From Azorinus chamasolen (lineage: Eukaryota > Mollusca > Bivalvia > Cardiida > Solecurtidae), in NCBI GenBank assembly GCA_963576725.1, contig OY755237.1, positions 52,270,253 to 52,334,252 on the forward strand: a DNA stretch of 64,000 nt, given 5' to 3'. This document shows, piece after piece, positions 43,047-52,697 of this stretch. The notes under the pieces were generated by a model, which was given only the letters and a program-made list of their open reading frames with translations, was not told where the DNA came from and made no database searches. The translations under genes and the position numbers were made by a program. Positions within the stretch are counted from its first letter, which is position 1. Each line of letters opens with the position of its first letter.

Positions 43047-44655
43047 TGTCTCCCCCCATATTTATATGGGGGAGACATATTGTTTTCGTGAGAGTTGTCT
43101 GTCTGTCCGTCTGTCCGTCCGTCTGTCTGTCACACTTTTTGTCCGGACGATAACTCCAATATGCCTGATGCCAGTTGATTGAAACTTCATATATGGAAAG
43201 AGCATAATGAGAGGAAGTGTCATGCACAAGGTCCATTACTCTGGCTTTACTAATATTGGAGTTATTGCCCTTTGTAAAAAAAAATCACACTTTTTTGTCC
43301 GGACGATAACTCCTATATGGCTCATGCCATTGGATTGAAACTTCATATATGGAAAGATCATGACGAGAGGAAGTGTCATGCACAAGGTCCATAACTCTGG
43401 CTTCACTAATATTGGAGTTATTGCCCTTTGTAAAAAATATCATAATTTTTTGTCCGGACAATAACTTCAATATGCCTGATGCCAGTTGATTGAAACTTCA
43501 TATATGGAAAGAGCATAATGAGAGGAAGTGTCATGCACAAGGTCCATAACTCTGGCTTCACTAATATTGGAGTTATTGCCCTTTGTAAAAAATATCATAA
43601 TTTTTTGTCCGGACAATAACTTCAATATGCCTGATGCCATTGGATTGAAACTTCATATATGGAAAGATCATAACGAGAGGAAGTGTCATGCAGAAGGTAC
43701 ATAACTCTAGCTTCACTAATATAGGAGTTATTGCCCTTTGTAAAAAAATCACACTTTTTTGTCCGGACGATAACTTCTATATGGCTCATGCCATTGGATT
43801 GAAACTTCATATATGGAAAGATCATAACAAGAGGAAGTGTCATGCACAAGGTCCATAACTCTGGCTTCACTAATATAGGAGTTATTGCCCTGTGTAAAAA
43901 AAAATCACACTTTTTTGTCCGGACGATAACTTCTATATGGCTCATGCCATTGGATTGAAACTTCATATATGGAAAGACCATAACGAGAGGAAGTGTCATG
44001 CACAAGGTCCATAACTCTGGCTTCACTAATATTGGAGTTATTGCCCTTTGTAAAAACAATCACAATCACAAAAACAATCACAATTTTTTGTCCAGATGAT
44101 TACTCCTATGTGACACATGCCATTGGAGTGAAACTTCATACATGGAACGATCATAATAAGAGAAAGTGTCATGCATAAGATCCTTAACTCGAGCTTCAAT
44201 AAATTTAGAGTTATTGCCCCATGTACATTTGTTTAATTCTTTCTTGTCCGGACGATAACTCCTACATGGCTCTTGCCATCGTATTGAAACTTCATACATG
44301 GAAAAAGTGTCATGAACAAGGGCCATAATTCTGGCTTCAATTCTTTTGGAGTTATTGCCATTTGTTACATTTTTTGGCCGATCAATAACTCCTGTTCGAC
44401 TGATGCTATTGGAATGACATTTTATTTTTGGAAAGAGCATGATGAAAGTAAGTGTCATGCACAAGGGCCATAAATCTGGTATCAGTATTTTTGGAGTTAT
44501 TAGCTGTTATCATTTTCTTCTTGAAAAATGTAGTGTGGAAAACGCATAATGAGGGGAAGTATCATTCATCAAGACCATAACATTTTTAGTGATTTCCCTT
44601 TACATATTGTTTTTATTAGAGGGGAGACATCCGTTTTTTTGACAAAAACCTCTAG
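43047..44655 (+). mobile_element. HLE-eta copy 2
   Basis: The hairpin 'tctccccccatatttatatg' starts the element. A GTCT/GTCC tract follows (43097-43132), then about nine 155-bp units with 'tgtccggacgataactcc', then a variable tail that ends 'gacaaaaacctctag'. It is highly similar to copy 1 and inverted relative to it. Long reading frames in it (43622-44059, 44078-44464) are repeat artefacts. Confidence 0.8.
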
Positions 44656-44672
44656 TTAGTATTTGTTTTTAA

Positions 44673-45097
44673 CCCTTTCCCTGTTCCATTTTCATTCCAA
44701 ATTCCAGTCCCTACTGAACATTCATAAACAAAGTAGTTATATAAAGAAATATGGAGATTGTAACTTTATTGCCATTTTAGAAAGTACAGAAACAATTTTA
44801 AAATTCCAAAAGCAAACAGGGCAGACCCTGATCAGATGGCTCCTATATAGGAGCTGTCTGATCTGGGTCTACTCTGTTTGCAAATGCATGAAAACTTGTT
44901 TATATGAAGGAAAGGGTTAATGGGGATTTTAACACCACATTGGATTTTTTGGCCAAACCAGAAAGTGTAGAATCATTCCTATATCATAAGCAAACAGAGC
45001 AGACCCTGGCCAGACAGCTCCTGTAGGAGCCATCTGATCTGGGTCTATTCTCTTTGCAAATTTATGCGTGAAAAAAGTGTTTATATGAGGGAAAGGG
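44673..45097. repeat. Two MITE-B copies inside the 6-bp-TSD element
   Basis: 44673-44916 is complete with TTAA on both sides, CCCTTTCCCTGTTCC and 'gaaggaaaggg' ends, and a hairpin centred on 'cctatatagg'. 44921-45097 is a second copy with 'ggccagacagctcctgtagg' and a 'gagggaaaggg' right end. Confidence 0.8.
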
Positions 45098-45352
45098 TTA
45101 AGTGTGTAAATGTTATGTGTGTATACAATGTAAGATTTATAATGGTATGCCACTTTCTGCCTGCATTTATGGTAAAGTATGAATGATAATGTGAAAAAGT
45201 ATAACAAACATTTATAAGTACATGTATCAAGCGAATTTTTTTTTCCTCCTTTGTCGCGTCAGTAAAATCTACCTGACAAAAGTCAAATCTACCTGAAAAA
45301 TTTCCTAAATCTACCTGACATGCCTCAGCAGGTTATCACATGTATGCATATA

Positions 45353-46599
45353 TGAAACAGATGCAGACATAGATACAGGATGTAACATTTCTGTTAAATA
45401 TGTTTGCAATTACTAATGGCAAATCTATGACTTGAACGGATAAAAATTTCACTCGTCACTAGTCCTGCATGTAATTTTCTCTTCTTTGTCTATAATGCAG
45501 TGAGTATATCGTGTTGCCTTCTTTGTCTATGTTGCATGATGACTGGACAAGTGAAATTATTTTAAAAATGTTGTATCCTGAATTGAGATAAAAGTTTTAA
45601 TATCAATTTTGATTATTCAAATAAAACAATAAAATAAGGTGCATATATCTACTTCAGTGCTATACTTTATCAAAATATGTGGGTACATTTTAACATTTAA
45701 CAGAACATTTTCATTTAGTTTTATATATCATGTTGTACTAAAAATGAAATTTTGATAAAAATTTTTTTTAACAAAATCAAACATAATAACTGAAGAATAA
45801 ACACATTATGAAAATTTTGACAAAAAAATTAGGTATGTTTTGGTATAATTGGCCCTGGTGTGTTTTGAATAGCTCCCAGAAAGGATAACACCATTAATAT
45901 GAATACTTGAATAGGCCATGTTTTTAATAATGGCATATACATACCTGTCAAGGATCAGAACGCATTATTCAAGTGTGACAGTAATTAGCTGGGAGTTTGG
46001 GGGCTGCTAGGGCCCCCTGTGGGTTCAGGGGGCTCAGAAGTTCCTGGAATAATGCTTAAAGACGTGATGAAGCAGCCTTTTCCTGTGATATCACGGCAAT
46101 TCAAGTAAATAATGGGTCATAATCGGCACATTGCGGTATATATGAACCAATTTAACTTTAAGGTTTTTGAAGGCAATTTAAGGGTTCAATGCCAAATCAT
46201 TTCTCAAGAAGTTAGAAAATGTGTGTGATACTGAACTAAATGAATGAGAATGATTTAGACGTGAAATGCATGAGACACACACTCAATGCATGTGTCTTGT
46301 CAAGTTGACAGGTTTGCATATATACAATGTCCAGGAATATTTGGTAAAAAAGGGAAGACACTGATAAGACGGCTCCTACAAGTGCTGACTGATCTGTGTC
46401 TACTATGTTTGCAGACCGATGTGTGAAAAGCAGTATACTATGTCACATTGTCTGCGCATGATCAATGATATAATTCGCAAAAATATAAACGTTCGTTTTG
46501 CTTTTTGAAAATATAAAATAGCTATTGGGAAAATGTCAGGGAATTGCTCTTGAAACTAAATTTATGGGGGTGAAAATTGTGTAAAAAATAAATCCAGGT
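45353..46599. other. Unassigned AT-rich region
   Basis: No exon was found. 46345-46412 is a MITE-B-type hairpin ('ctgataagacggctcctaca', 'tgtctactatgtttgcag'). 'ggtatgttttggta' at about 45832 faintly mirrors the 'gtcaaaacgtaccc' repeats at 41710-41770, so the whole block 41700-45890 may itself lie within an older element. Confidence 0.35.
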
Positions 46600-47180
46600 A
46601 ATTAATCCAATCTATCTGACACAAAACGCGACCGTTATAACAGCTACTTATGTCCTCACCTTATCGTATCCAACGGTTCACCACTGTCGTCTAATTTGTG
46701 TATTGTTGCCTATCAAGCTGGAATGTTAGAGCTTGTTTGCGCATGCGGATATATACAAACATTCTTTTTCCGGCTGTTCATTTCCGGTTTATTGGTTCGA
46801 TCCGTACCTTTCTAAATCGCCCTTTTAAATAAATAAGATCTAATGAATACGTTTCATATTAAATATACAAACATCTGTTTTCTCTGTTTTAAGCAATGAT
46901 TATAATTTATGTTTATGTATAAGAGGGCGGTTCTTAGACACTATAAAGGAACTCACCTTCCCTATGCGAAGTAAAATTCCGATGAGTTAGACAGGTACGA
47001 TTCAGTATGGAACCGAATAGGCTCGAAAGTTCCGGCACGTCGTTTCGGAAGATGGCCACACGCTAGATACATCCACTCTTTTGCAACCATATGGTGTCGC
47101 ATTACTTAGAATTTTTACATTAAAGAAGATTATATCCTATTCGATAAATGTGAGTTTCGCATATATTGTGAAAAGGTAAC
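46600..47180. promoter_or_regulatory. Candidate (bidirectional) promoter and first non-coding exons
   Basis: It is unusually CpG-rich for this window. It has an NRF1-like TGCGCATGCG (46738-46747), two TTTCCGG (ETS-type) sites at about 46768-46790 and a CCAAT box (ATTGG at about 46794). On the minus strand there are good donors at 46960/46659 (GATAAG|GTGAGG) and 46957/46956 (GGGAAG|GTGAGT), either of which could end an ARMC2 5' UTR exon. On the plus strand AAAAG|GTAACT at about 47176 could end a first exon for TMEM161. This is inference from motifs; no transcript evidence is available. Confidence 0.35.
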
Positions 47181-48859
47181 TATACTGAAGATGTCTGTAA
47201 AGTCATTTTCGTCCCGCGCACTTTTCGTCCTAAAGCTAGTCCAGTCATATGTTCAGTAACGAATTCGTATGCAATAAGGTTTTTAACTAGGTCTTAGAAA
47301 TAACCTTAGGTTACATAGAGTTTCACACAACTTATTAAAAACCAAATCAATATTTCAATAAAATTCCGATAATAAGTTATTTATAAGTGGGGGTGAAATA
47401 TAAAGTAGCGTGGTCCAACCAGTTTTCGAACACCTAAGGCTTGTTTTTTTTGTTTTCAACCGAGAAAAATCAGCGGATGTCATTTGCACATTTTATTTCA
47501 TTGTTATCAACTATTACTACATACATTCATGTGGAATTAAAACATTTATGATTTAGAATACACAAATAATAACATGTGTTTTGTGTACCTTCTTAAATGG
47601 CAATATGGCGGGTTTCCCAACCTGTTTTCGAACATCCAATCAAAATCATCATAGTAAAGTAATTAATGCAGTTAGGTTACTGCCATTCAATCCACTTTCA
47701 TATAACAACCATATACACAAGTTGGTCGCAAAAAATGTTAACTAAAATATTAATAAAAGTATAAAAAAAATATTTATCGCAATTAGTGGCTAGATCCCAT
47801 GCGGAATCTAACGGGGCGGTTATTTTTCCTGAACTAGATTATGAGGATCGTCAGTTTCAATGCTTTTAGGCAGCTTTGTAGGCATTTGTGAGTGCTGTAG
47901 GATAATACAATATGTATTTGCCCACATACTTTGATGGATGGGCCTTAAAAGATAGTTCTACCATGGCTAGTAAGTTTCTGAATGGGAAAAGGTAACGTGT
48001 TCTATTATGTTACATACACGTTAAGAGAATAGGCTGTTTGAACTGCCCTATATGCATCATAAAGACAACTACGTCATAATTCTACACTGGGATTTCCACA
48101 ACAAACTCAGAAGGGAAGTGCTGGTGGCATTTCCTCAAATTTTATTTATATTAGACACCGTAATTTAGGATTCTCAACTGGGGACAATACTGGTAATAGT
48201 AGAAATGGCCATTTTTACTCTCAGAAACTATAACGTCATGTAAAAGTAATTTTTTTTTGCGCATTGTTGATTTTGATAGCTGTCCATCTGCTTATCAACA
48301 CTTATAGTGTATTAGACAAGCGTATGACGTCATAGCGCGTGCATACGAGGAATTTTTCGCGAAAACGTGAGATGTTCGAAAACAGGCGGTGTTCGAAAAT
48401 ACCTCCGATGACGATAATACATTTTGTAAATAGTATGCATAATAAGATTTCCTGGAATAGGGGTCCTGGGTCAACTAAAACTCGGCCCTTGAGTCAAGTC
48501 GGCCTCGGGTCAAGTCGGCCGAGTCAACTCGGCCTGGGTCAAGTCGGCCCGCAAATATTATTTCATAATTACATTTTATGGTATATTAAATTCATTTTGA
48601 ATTACTTTAATATTTTGTTTCCTGGAGATACCCGATACCACAGTTACCAATGAACATATATGGAATCTGAGTAACAGATAAGTATGTGTAGCATGATCAG
48701 TTTCATCTACGTCATTCTCAAGACTAAGCAACATTAATAAATAACAATAATCAGAAAAAAGAAGCACTTTATAGAATAGATGCACGATACAAATACAATG
48801 CCAAAAACGTTACCCAACGTTAAGTGTGATTGAGATGCTATGTCGGAGGGAGAGCCTAG
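47181..48859. other. Unassigned region with recurring TTCGAA motif
   Basis: 'gttttcgaacacc' at 47421 and 'gttttcgaacatcc' at 47622 are mirrored by 'gatgttcgaaaacagg' and 'ggtgttcgaaaat' at 48370-48400. This could be a diverged TIR pair of an element of about 1 kb. 48471-48552 is a short tandem of 'gtcaagtcggcc'. No exon was recognised. Confidence 0.35.
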
Positions 48860-49600
48860 CTGGCTAATAGAATATGGATAAAATGTGGAGCATGTTCACT
48901 GAATATATAAACAGATTCATCAAAGAATTTGTCCCAAATAAGAAATGCAAACGAACATGTAAGAACCTCTGGATGACACCGGGAACAGCATCGGTGATAG
49001 ACAAAAAATGGCGTGCATGGATTTAAGTATTTGAACTGCAAAAATGATGAGAATCACAGGACCTATGACTACATTTGTATGTTAGGGCAAGAAATGAGAC
49101 AACCACAAAAATTCGGTATGCAAAGAGATTATAAATGAGAGGAAAATATCTGAGAAGTGCAAAGATGAACGGGACAAAACCAAAGCTTTTCTGGAATTTT
49201 GTCAGAAGTAACACAAAAACTCGGGACCAGATCGGCGATCTCAAAAATAGTGATGGTGAATTAACTGACAATCCTAAATCTAAAGCTGATATTTTAAATA
49301 GCTTCTTTGGTAGCGTATTCACTAAAGAGGATATGAATAACATACCTGACTAATAGCTTCTAAAAGCACTGTAACACTTTGTGACATTCATATTACACCG
49401 GATATGGTGTGCAAAAAAATGAAAGCCTTGAAACAGTCCAAATCCGCGGGTCGGGATGGAATACACACCAAACTCCTAATTGAAATTTGTGACTATATCA
49501 GTGAACCCGTATCTCAACTATTGAACAGGTCGATTGCAACAGGAACAGTGCCGGCGGAATGGAAAGTTTTTCATCTCTTACACCTTGCTCACAACAGTCA
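48860..49600 (+). pseudogene. LINE (non-LTR retrotransposon) reverse-transcriptase relic
   Basis: Frames broken by stops and shifts encode pieces typical of the region before and at the start of a CR1/Jockey-group RT: 'TKPKLFWNFVRSNTKTRDQI' and 'SKADILNSFFGSVFTKED' (49135-49353), then 'KSAGRDGIHTKLL' and 'TGTVPAEWK' (49404-49570). Endonuclease and catalytic RT motifs are absent. It is truncated on both sides and unrelated to the LINE at 54529. Confidence 0.8.
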
Positions 49601-49643
49601 CATCTGTCTCTGCACATCTTGACATGACACAATGCTTTTTTAA

Positions 49644-49839
49644 CCCTTTAATAATGACGTCATGAATATTAATTAGGTTAAGTTTTATAATGGCATATGA
49701 ACACATATTTTGGCCACGGCAGAAATTAGGATCATATCTATATATTATAAGCAGACAGAACAGAACCTGATCAGACGGTTCCTCTAGGAGTCATCTTATC
49801 TGGGTCTACTCTCTTTACAAAGATGTATTGGGTAAAGAT
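49644..49839. repeat. MITE-B copy
   Basis: TTAA lies at 49640-49643. The other TTAA (49840-49843) is shared with the next MITE-A. It has 'gcagacagaacagaacctga' and 'ggttcctctaggagtcat'. Confidence 0.8.
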
Positions 49840-49843
49840 TTAA

Positions 49844-50066
49844 CCCTTTCCTCCATAAATACGCATTTCTACGCCTCTGTAATAACCACTTCTTGAAACC
49901 ATTGTGATAAATAGAGCATTTGCTCCTAATTAGGAGCAAATGCTCTATTTATCACAATGGTTTCAAACTACAGAATTCTAAATCTTTACTTTTCTCTAGT
50001 AACTGCTCCTTTTGGGTAGATTCATTCAAAGAGGTTTGGTCTAAAAATAGCCTATGGAGGAATGGG
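49844..50066. repeat. MITE-A copy
   Basis: TTAA lies on both sides. The hairpin is perfect except for its centre, which reads 'gctcctaattaggagc'. The ends are CCCTTTCCTCCATAAATACG and 'tatggaggaatggg'. Confidence 0.9.
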
Positions 50067-50128
50067 TTAATGGCCAATTTGGAGCCAAGATTCTTCCCAA
50101 TTCCTCTCTTCAAAAACTATATGATTTC

Positions 50129-50267
50129 TGTAGCCGGGTAGAGATTGTGGTGAAATAAGTTGATAGGCTTTACTGTGTGGCTTGGTAGCTCAGTCGGTAG
50201 AGTGTTAGTAAGCCAGAGGCCCTGGGTTCGAGTCCCAGTCGAGTCACAACTTTTTCACCATGTTATA
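50129..50267 (+). repeat. TRIM left LTR
   Basis: Outside the anticodon-arm region this LTR is identical to the right LTR except for one base near the end (TTATA against TTACA). Confidence 0.8.
50179..50246 (+). pseudogene. tRNA-like domain in left LTR
   Basis: The acceptor stem GGCTTGG (50179-50185) pairs with TCGAGTC (50239-50245) using G-T pairs. The D arm is GCTC-AGTCGGTA-GAGT. The T arm is CTGGG-TTCGAGT-CCCAG, fully paired. The A box is TAGCTCAGTCGG (50186-50197) and the B box is GGTTCGAGTCC (50225-50235). Between them 17 nt replace the expected 22 or so of anticodon and variable arms, and no anticodon stem forms, so it is not a decoding tRNA. TTTTT at 50251-50255 would stop RNA polymerase III. 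Confidence 0.75.
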
Positions 50268-50269
50268 TT

Positions 50270-50282
50270 TGGCGCCCAACGT
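50270..50282 (+). promoter_or_regulatory. Primer-binding site
   Basis: TGGCGCCCAACGT is complementary to the 3' end, including CCA, of animal tRNA-Lys(CUU). It lies 2 bp after the left LTR, the usual place for an LTR retrotransposon primer site. Confidence 0.75.
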
Positions 50283-50401
50283 AAATAGCCCACAGGGTGA
50301 TTTATATGAAGATGATATGAAGATTATATGAAGATAATAATGTAATAATAAGAAACTCGTGGAGTGTTCTTTGAGTAGGACTTTGGAACAAATTCTTGTG
50401 T

Positions 50402-50413
50402 AGAGGGGTTGTG
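50402..50413 (+). other. Polypurine tract of the TRIM
   Basis: 'agaggggttgtg' directly precedes the right LTR. The purine part is only seven bases, so this is a weak tract. Confidence 0.5.
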
Positions 50414-50542
50414 TGTAGCCGGGTAGAGATTGTGGTGAAATAAGTTGATAGGCTTTACTGTGTGGCTTGGTAGCTCAGTCGGTAGATGCCAGATGCCTAG
50501 GTTCGAGTCCCAGTCGAGTCACAACTTTTTCACCATGTTACA
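50414..50542 (+). repeat. TRIM right LTR
   Basis: It is 10 bp shorter than the left LTR. The gap and the few substitutions fall in the anticodon-arm region. The A box (50471-50482), B box (50500-50510) and TTTTT (50526-50530) are kept. Confidence 0.8.
50464..50521 (+). pseudogene. tRNA-like domain in right LTR
   Basis: It has the same acceptor stem, D loop and T loop as the left copy. The segment between the D and T arms is shorter and the T stem has lost pairs (CTAGG against CCCAG), so the fold is weaker. Confidence 0.7.
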
Positions 50543-50589
50543 TTTCCTCCACTTTATAATGAAAAATTCCCATCTTCCAAGTCAACAGG

Positions 50590-50690
50590 TTCTAACAGGC
50601 AAACAGTGCAGACCCTGGTGAGATAGCTACAACAGGAGATAGCTCATCTTGGTCTACACTGTTTGAAAAATGAGGTAAATTTTAACTCAT
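50590..50690. repeat. MITE-B-like hairpin fragment
   Basis: 'ggcaaacagtgcagaccctg', 'gagatagctac' and 'ttggtctacactgtttg' form a degraded hairpin. Confidence 0.5.
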
Positions 50691-50754
50691 TAGGTAATTA
50701 AGTCAAGATCATGCATTGTTGTAAAGCTTTAAATGAATTGGAAATACTAATTTT

Positions 50755-51045
50755 TCCTTGTTTTCATTGCAACAAGTGTACAACATGATTTTCTCCCTCT
50801 CTCTCTCTATGGGACCTTGTTTTCATTGCTACAAGCGTACAAATTGATTTTCTCCCTCTATCTCTATGGGACCTAGTTTTCATTGCTACAAGTGTACAAC
50901 ATGGTTTTCTCCCTCTTATCTCTATGGGACCTTGTTTTCATTGCTACAAGCGTACAAATTGGTTTTCTCCCTCTATCTCTATGGGACCTTGTTTTCGTTG
51001 CTACAAGCGTACATATTGGTTTTCTCCCTCTATCTCTATGGGACC
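50755..51045. repeat. 57-bp minisatellite
   Basis: About five units are present with 'ttttcattgctacaagcgta' and 'ctccctctatctctatggga'. The array ends just before a MITE-B. The open frame through it is a repeat artefact. Confidence 0.88.
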
Positions 51046-51062
51046 CGCCAGCCTTCCCTTAA

Positions 51063-51271
51063 CCCTTTCCTTCATATAAACACCTCTATAAGCAAACACA
51101 AAGAGAGCAGATCCAAATCAGATGGCTCTGTTGGCTTATGAAATTATAATAGACCTGACTCTACAGTTTCTACCAATCAATCTTCTATACATATGACATA
51201 TATAATAAAAATTCAGTTAATAAATATTCATGATGTCATTGTTTTTTACATGGATATTCAAAAGGGAAGGG
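51063..51271. repeat. MITE-B copy with half hairpin
   Basis: TTAA lies on both sides (51059-51062 and 51272-51275). It keeps 'gagagcagatccaaatcaga' and 'tggctctgttggctt'. The return arm is mostly lost. Confidence 0.7.
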
Positions 51272-51275
51272 TTAA

Positions 51276-52690
51276 TTGTTCAATATCCATTCAAGAAATA
51301 ATGACATCATTAACATTTATTAGCTGAATTTTTATAATATACAATTTTTATGTCTCCCCCATTTATAAATTATAATGGGGAGACATATTGTTTTTGTACG
51401 AGTTGTCCGTCTGTCCGTCCGTCCGTCTGTCTGTCAAACTCATGTCCGCTCCATATCTCTCACAAACATGGAAGGATTTCAGAATGCTTTGGCACAAATG
51501 TTCAACTCAACAAAACTATGTGCAGAGCATTCGATTCAGGCACATGGGTCAAATGTCAAGGTCACAAATCAAGGTCAAATGTTTTAAGCCACACCCTTTG
51601 TGTCCACTCCATATATCTTAAACCCTTGGAAGGATTTCAAAATGCTAAGGCACAAATGTTGTCCATAACAGGCTGATGTGCAGACAGCAGGATTCAGGCA
51701 CATTCTTCAAAATTCAAGGTCACAATTCAAGGTCAAATGTTTTTAGCCTTAATTTGCATGTCTGCTCCACATCTGTATAACCCTTGGAAGGATTCCAAAA
51801 TGCTGTGGCACAAATGTTCTCCATAACAAGCCGATGTGCTGACAGCAGGATTCAGGTGCGTGGGTCAAAAGTCAGGTCACAATTCAAGGCCATGGTCACA
51901 ATGCAAGTTCAATTATTCACACTTTCTTGTCCGGACGATAACTCCTATATGGCCCATGACATTTGATTGAAACTTCATACATGGAAAGAGTATGGTGAGA
52001 GGAAATGTGGTGTATAAGGGCCATAACTCTAGCTTCAATACTTTTGGAGTTATTGCCCTTTGTTACTTTTTTGTTCAATCAGTAACTCCTGTTCTACTAA
52101 TGCTATTGGAATGATATTTCATTTATGAAAAGAGTGTGATAAAAGGAGGTGTTATGTACATGTTTCATAACTCTGGCTTCAATAATATTGAAGTAATTGC
52201 CCCCGATTTTCTGCAGAGTTATGGGACTTTGAAATTTTTGACACAGACATTTTGTCCTCAGGGTTTCTCCAAAACCTTTTATTGGATATTCATTAAATTT
52301 CATAGGATTGATTAGCATCATGCCCAGTTGTGCATATGTTATTACTGTTCCTGTTTGATGGTTTTCTACAGAGACATGGGACTTTGAAATTTTTACATGG
52401 AAAATTTTGTCCGCGGGGTTTCTCCAAAATCTTTGGTTGGATTTTCATGAAACTTCACAGAATTGATCACCACCACGCCTAGTTGTGCATAGTTTATTCC
52501 TGTTCTGGTTCAATGAATTTCTGCAGAGTTAAGGGACTTCGGAAAATTTTGTCTACGCGATGGAGGAGACATCAATATTTGTATCAAAAACAATTCTAGT
52601 TAAAGGAAGATTTTGCTTTAACAAACACTGCAAAATCAGGTCTACATTATATCACAGACAAACAGATCAGATCCTGATCAGACAGCTTTT
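51276..52690. repeat. MITE-B copy split by HLE-eta copy 3
   Basis: The left part reads 'ccattcaagaaataatgaca' up to about 51348. The right part (from about 52598) resumes with 'gacaaacagatcagatcctg' and 'atcagacagcttttacagg'. Its far end is lost at the partial TMEM161 exon copy. Confidence 0.6.
51349..52597 (+). mobile_element. HLE-eta copy 3, chimeric core
   Basis: The hairpin start is 'tgtctcccccatttata' with 'tataatggggagaca', followed by a GTCC tract (51405-51436). The first core is unique ('ggaaggatttcagaatgc', 'ttcaaggtcaaatgttt'). A single unit of the copy 1/2 core with 'tgtccggacgataactcc' follows. The last part (52195-52560) is the complement of the 36935-37447 core. It ends 'acaattctagtt'. 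The modules look exchanged among related elements. Confidence 0.7.
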
Positions 52691-52697
52691 ACAGGAA

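Larger units (their letters stand above)
41935..45346. mobile_element. DNA transposon with 15-bp TIR and 6-bp TSD (copy 2), with nested elements
   Basis: The CATACATGTGATAAC ends are inverted, with CATATA duplicated at 41929-41934 and 45347-45352. The left interior matches copy 1, for example 'tcgggaaccagtcgtgtcaa' and the TCTACCGTT-like repeats. The right interior matches copy 1 with 'aaatctacctgac' repeats and 'gaatgataatgtgaaaa'. Inside lie HLE-eta copy 2 (43047-44655), a complete MITE-B (44673-44916) and a second MITE-B (44921-45097). The 3' MITE-B material is also present in copy 1. Confidence 0.82.
50129..50542 (+). mobile_element. Miniature LTR retrotransposon (TRIM) with tRNA-like LTRs
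   Basis: The total is 414 bp. The LTRs are 50129-50267 (139 bp) and 50414-50542 (129 bp), both starting TGTAGCCGGGTAGAG and ending TTTTTCACCATGTTAYA (TG...CA form in the right copy, TG...TA in the left). TTTC is duplicated on each side (50125-50128 and 50543-50546). A primer-binding site follows the left LTR and a short purine tract precedes the right LTR. The 146-bp interior encodes nothing and has 'atatgaagat' repeats. Each LTR carries a tRNA-like domain with A and B boxes and a TTTTT run. Size and parts fit a TRIM. A functional tRNA-derived pol III unit inside an LTR would resemble plant Cassandra (5S rRNA) but with tRNA. Confidence 0.8.

Noticed and set aside
43622..44464. Open reading frames of 145 and 128 codons
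   Set aside because: These are repeat shadows of the HLE-eta core, mirrored in copy 1.
46700..46720. RFX X-box (ciliary gene regulator) at 'gttgcctatcaagc'
   Set aside because: The left half fits (GTTGCC) but the right half lacks the RRNRAC pattern. It is not strong enough to call, although an X-box would be expected for ARMC2.
50179..50246. Functional tRNA gene
   Set aside because: The anticodon and variable arms are too short and do not fold, so no anticodon can be assigned. The copy sits inside an LTR.
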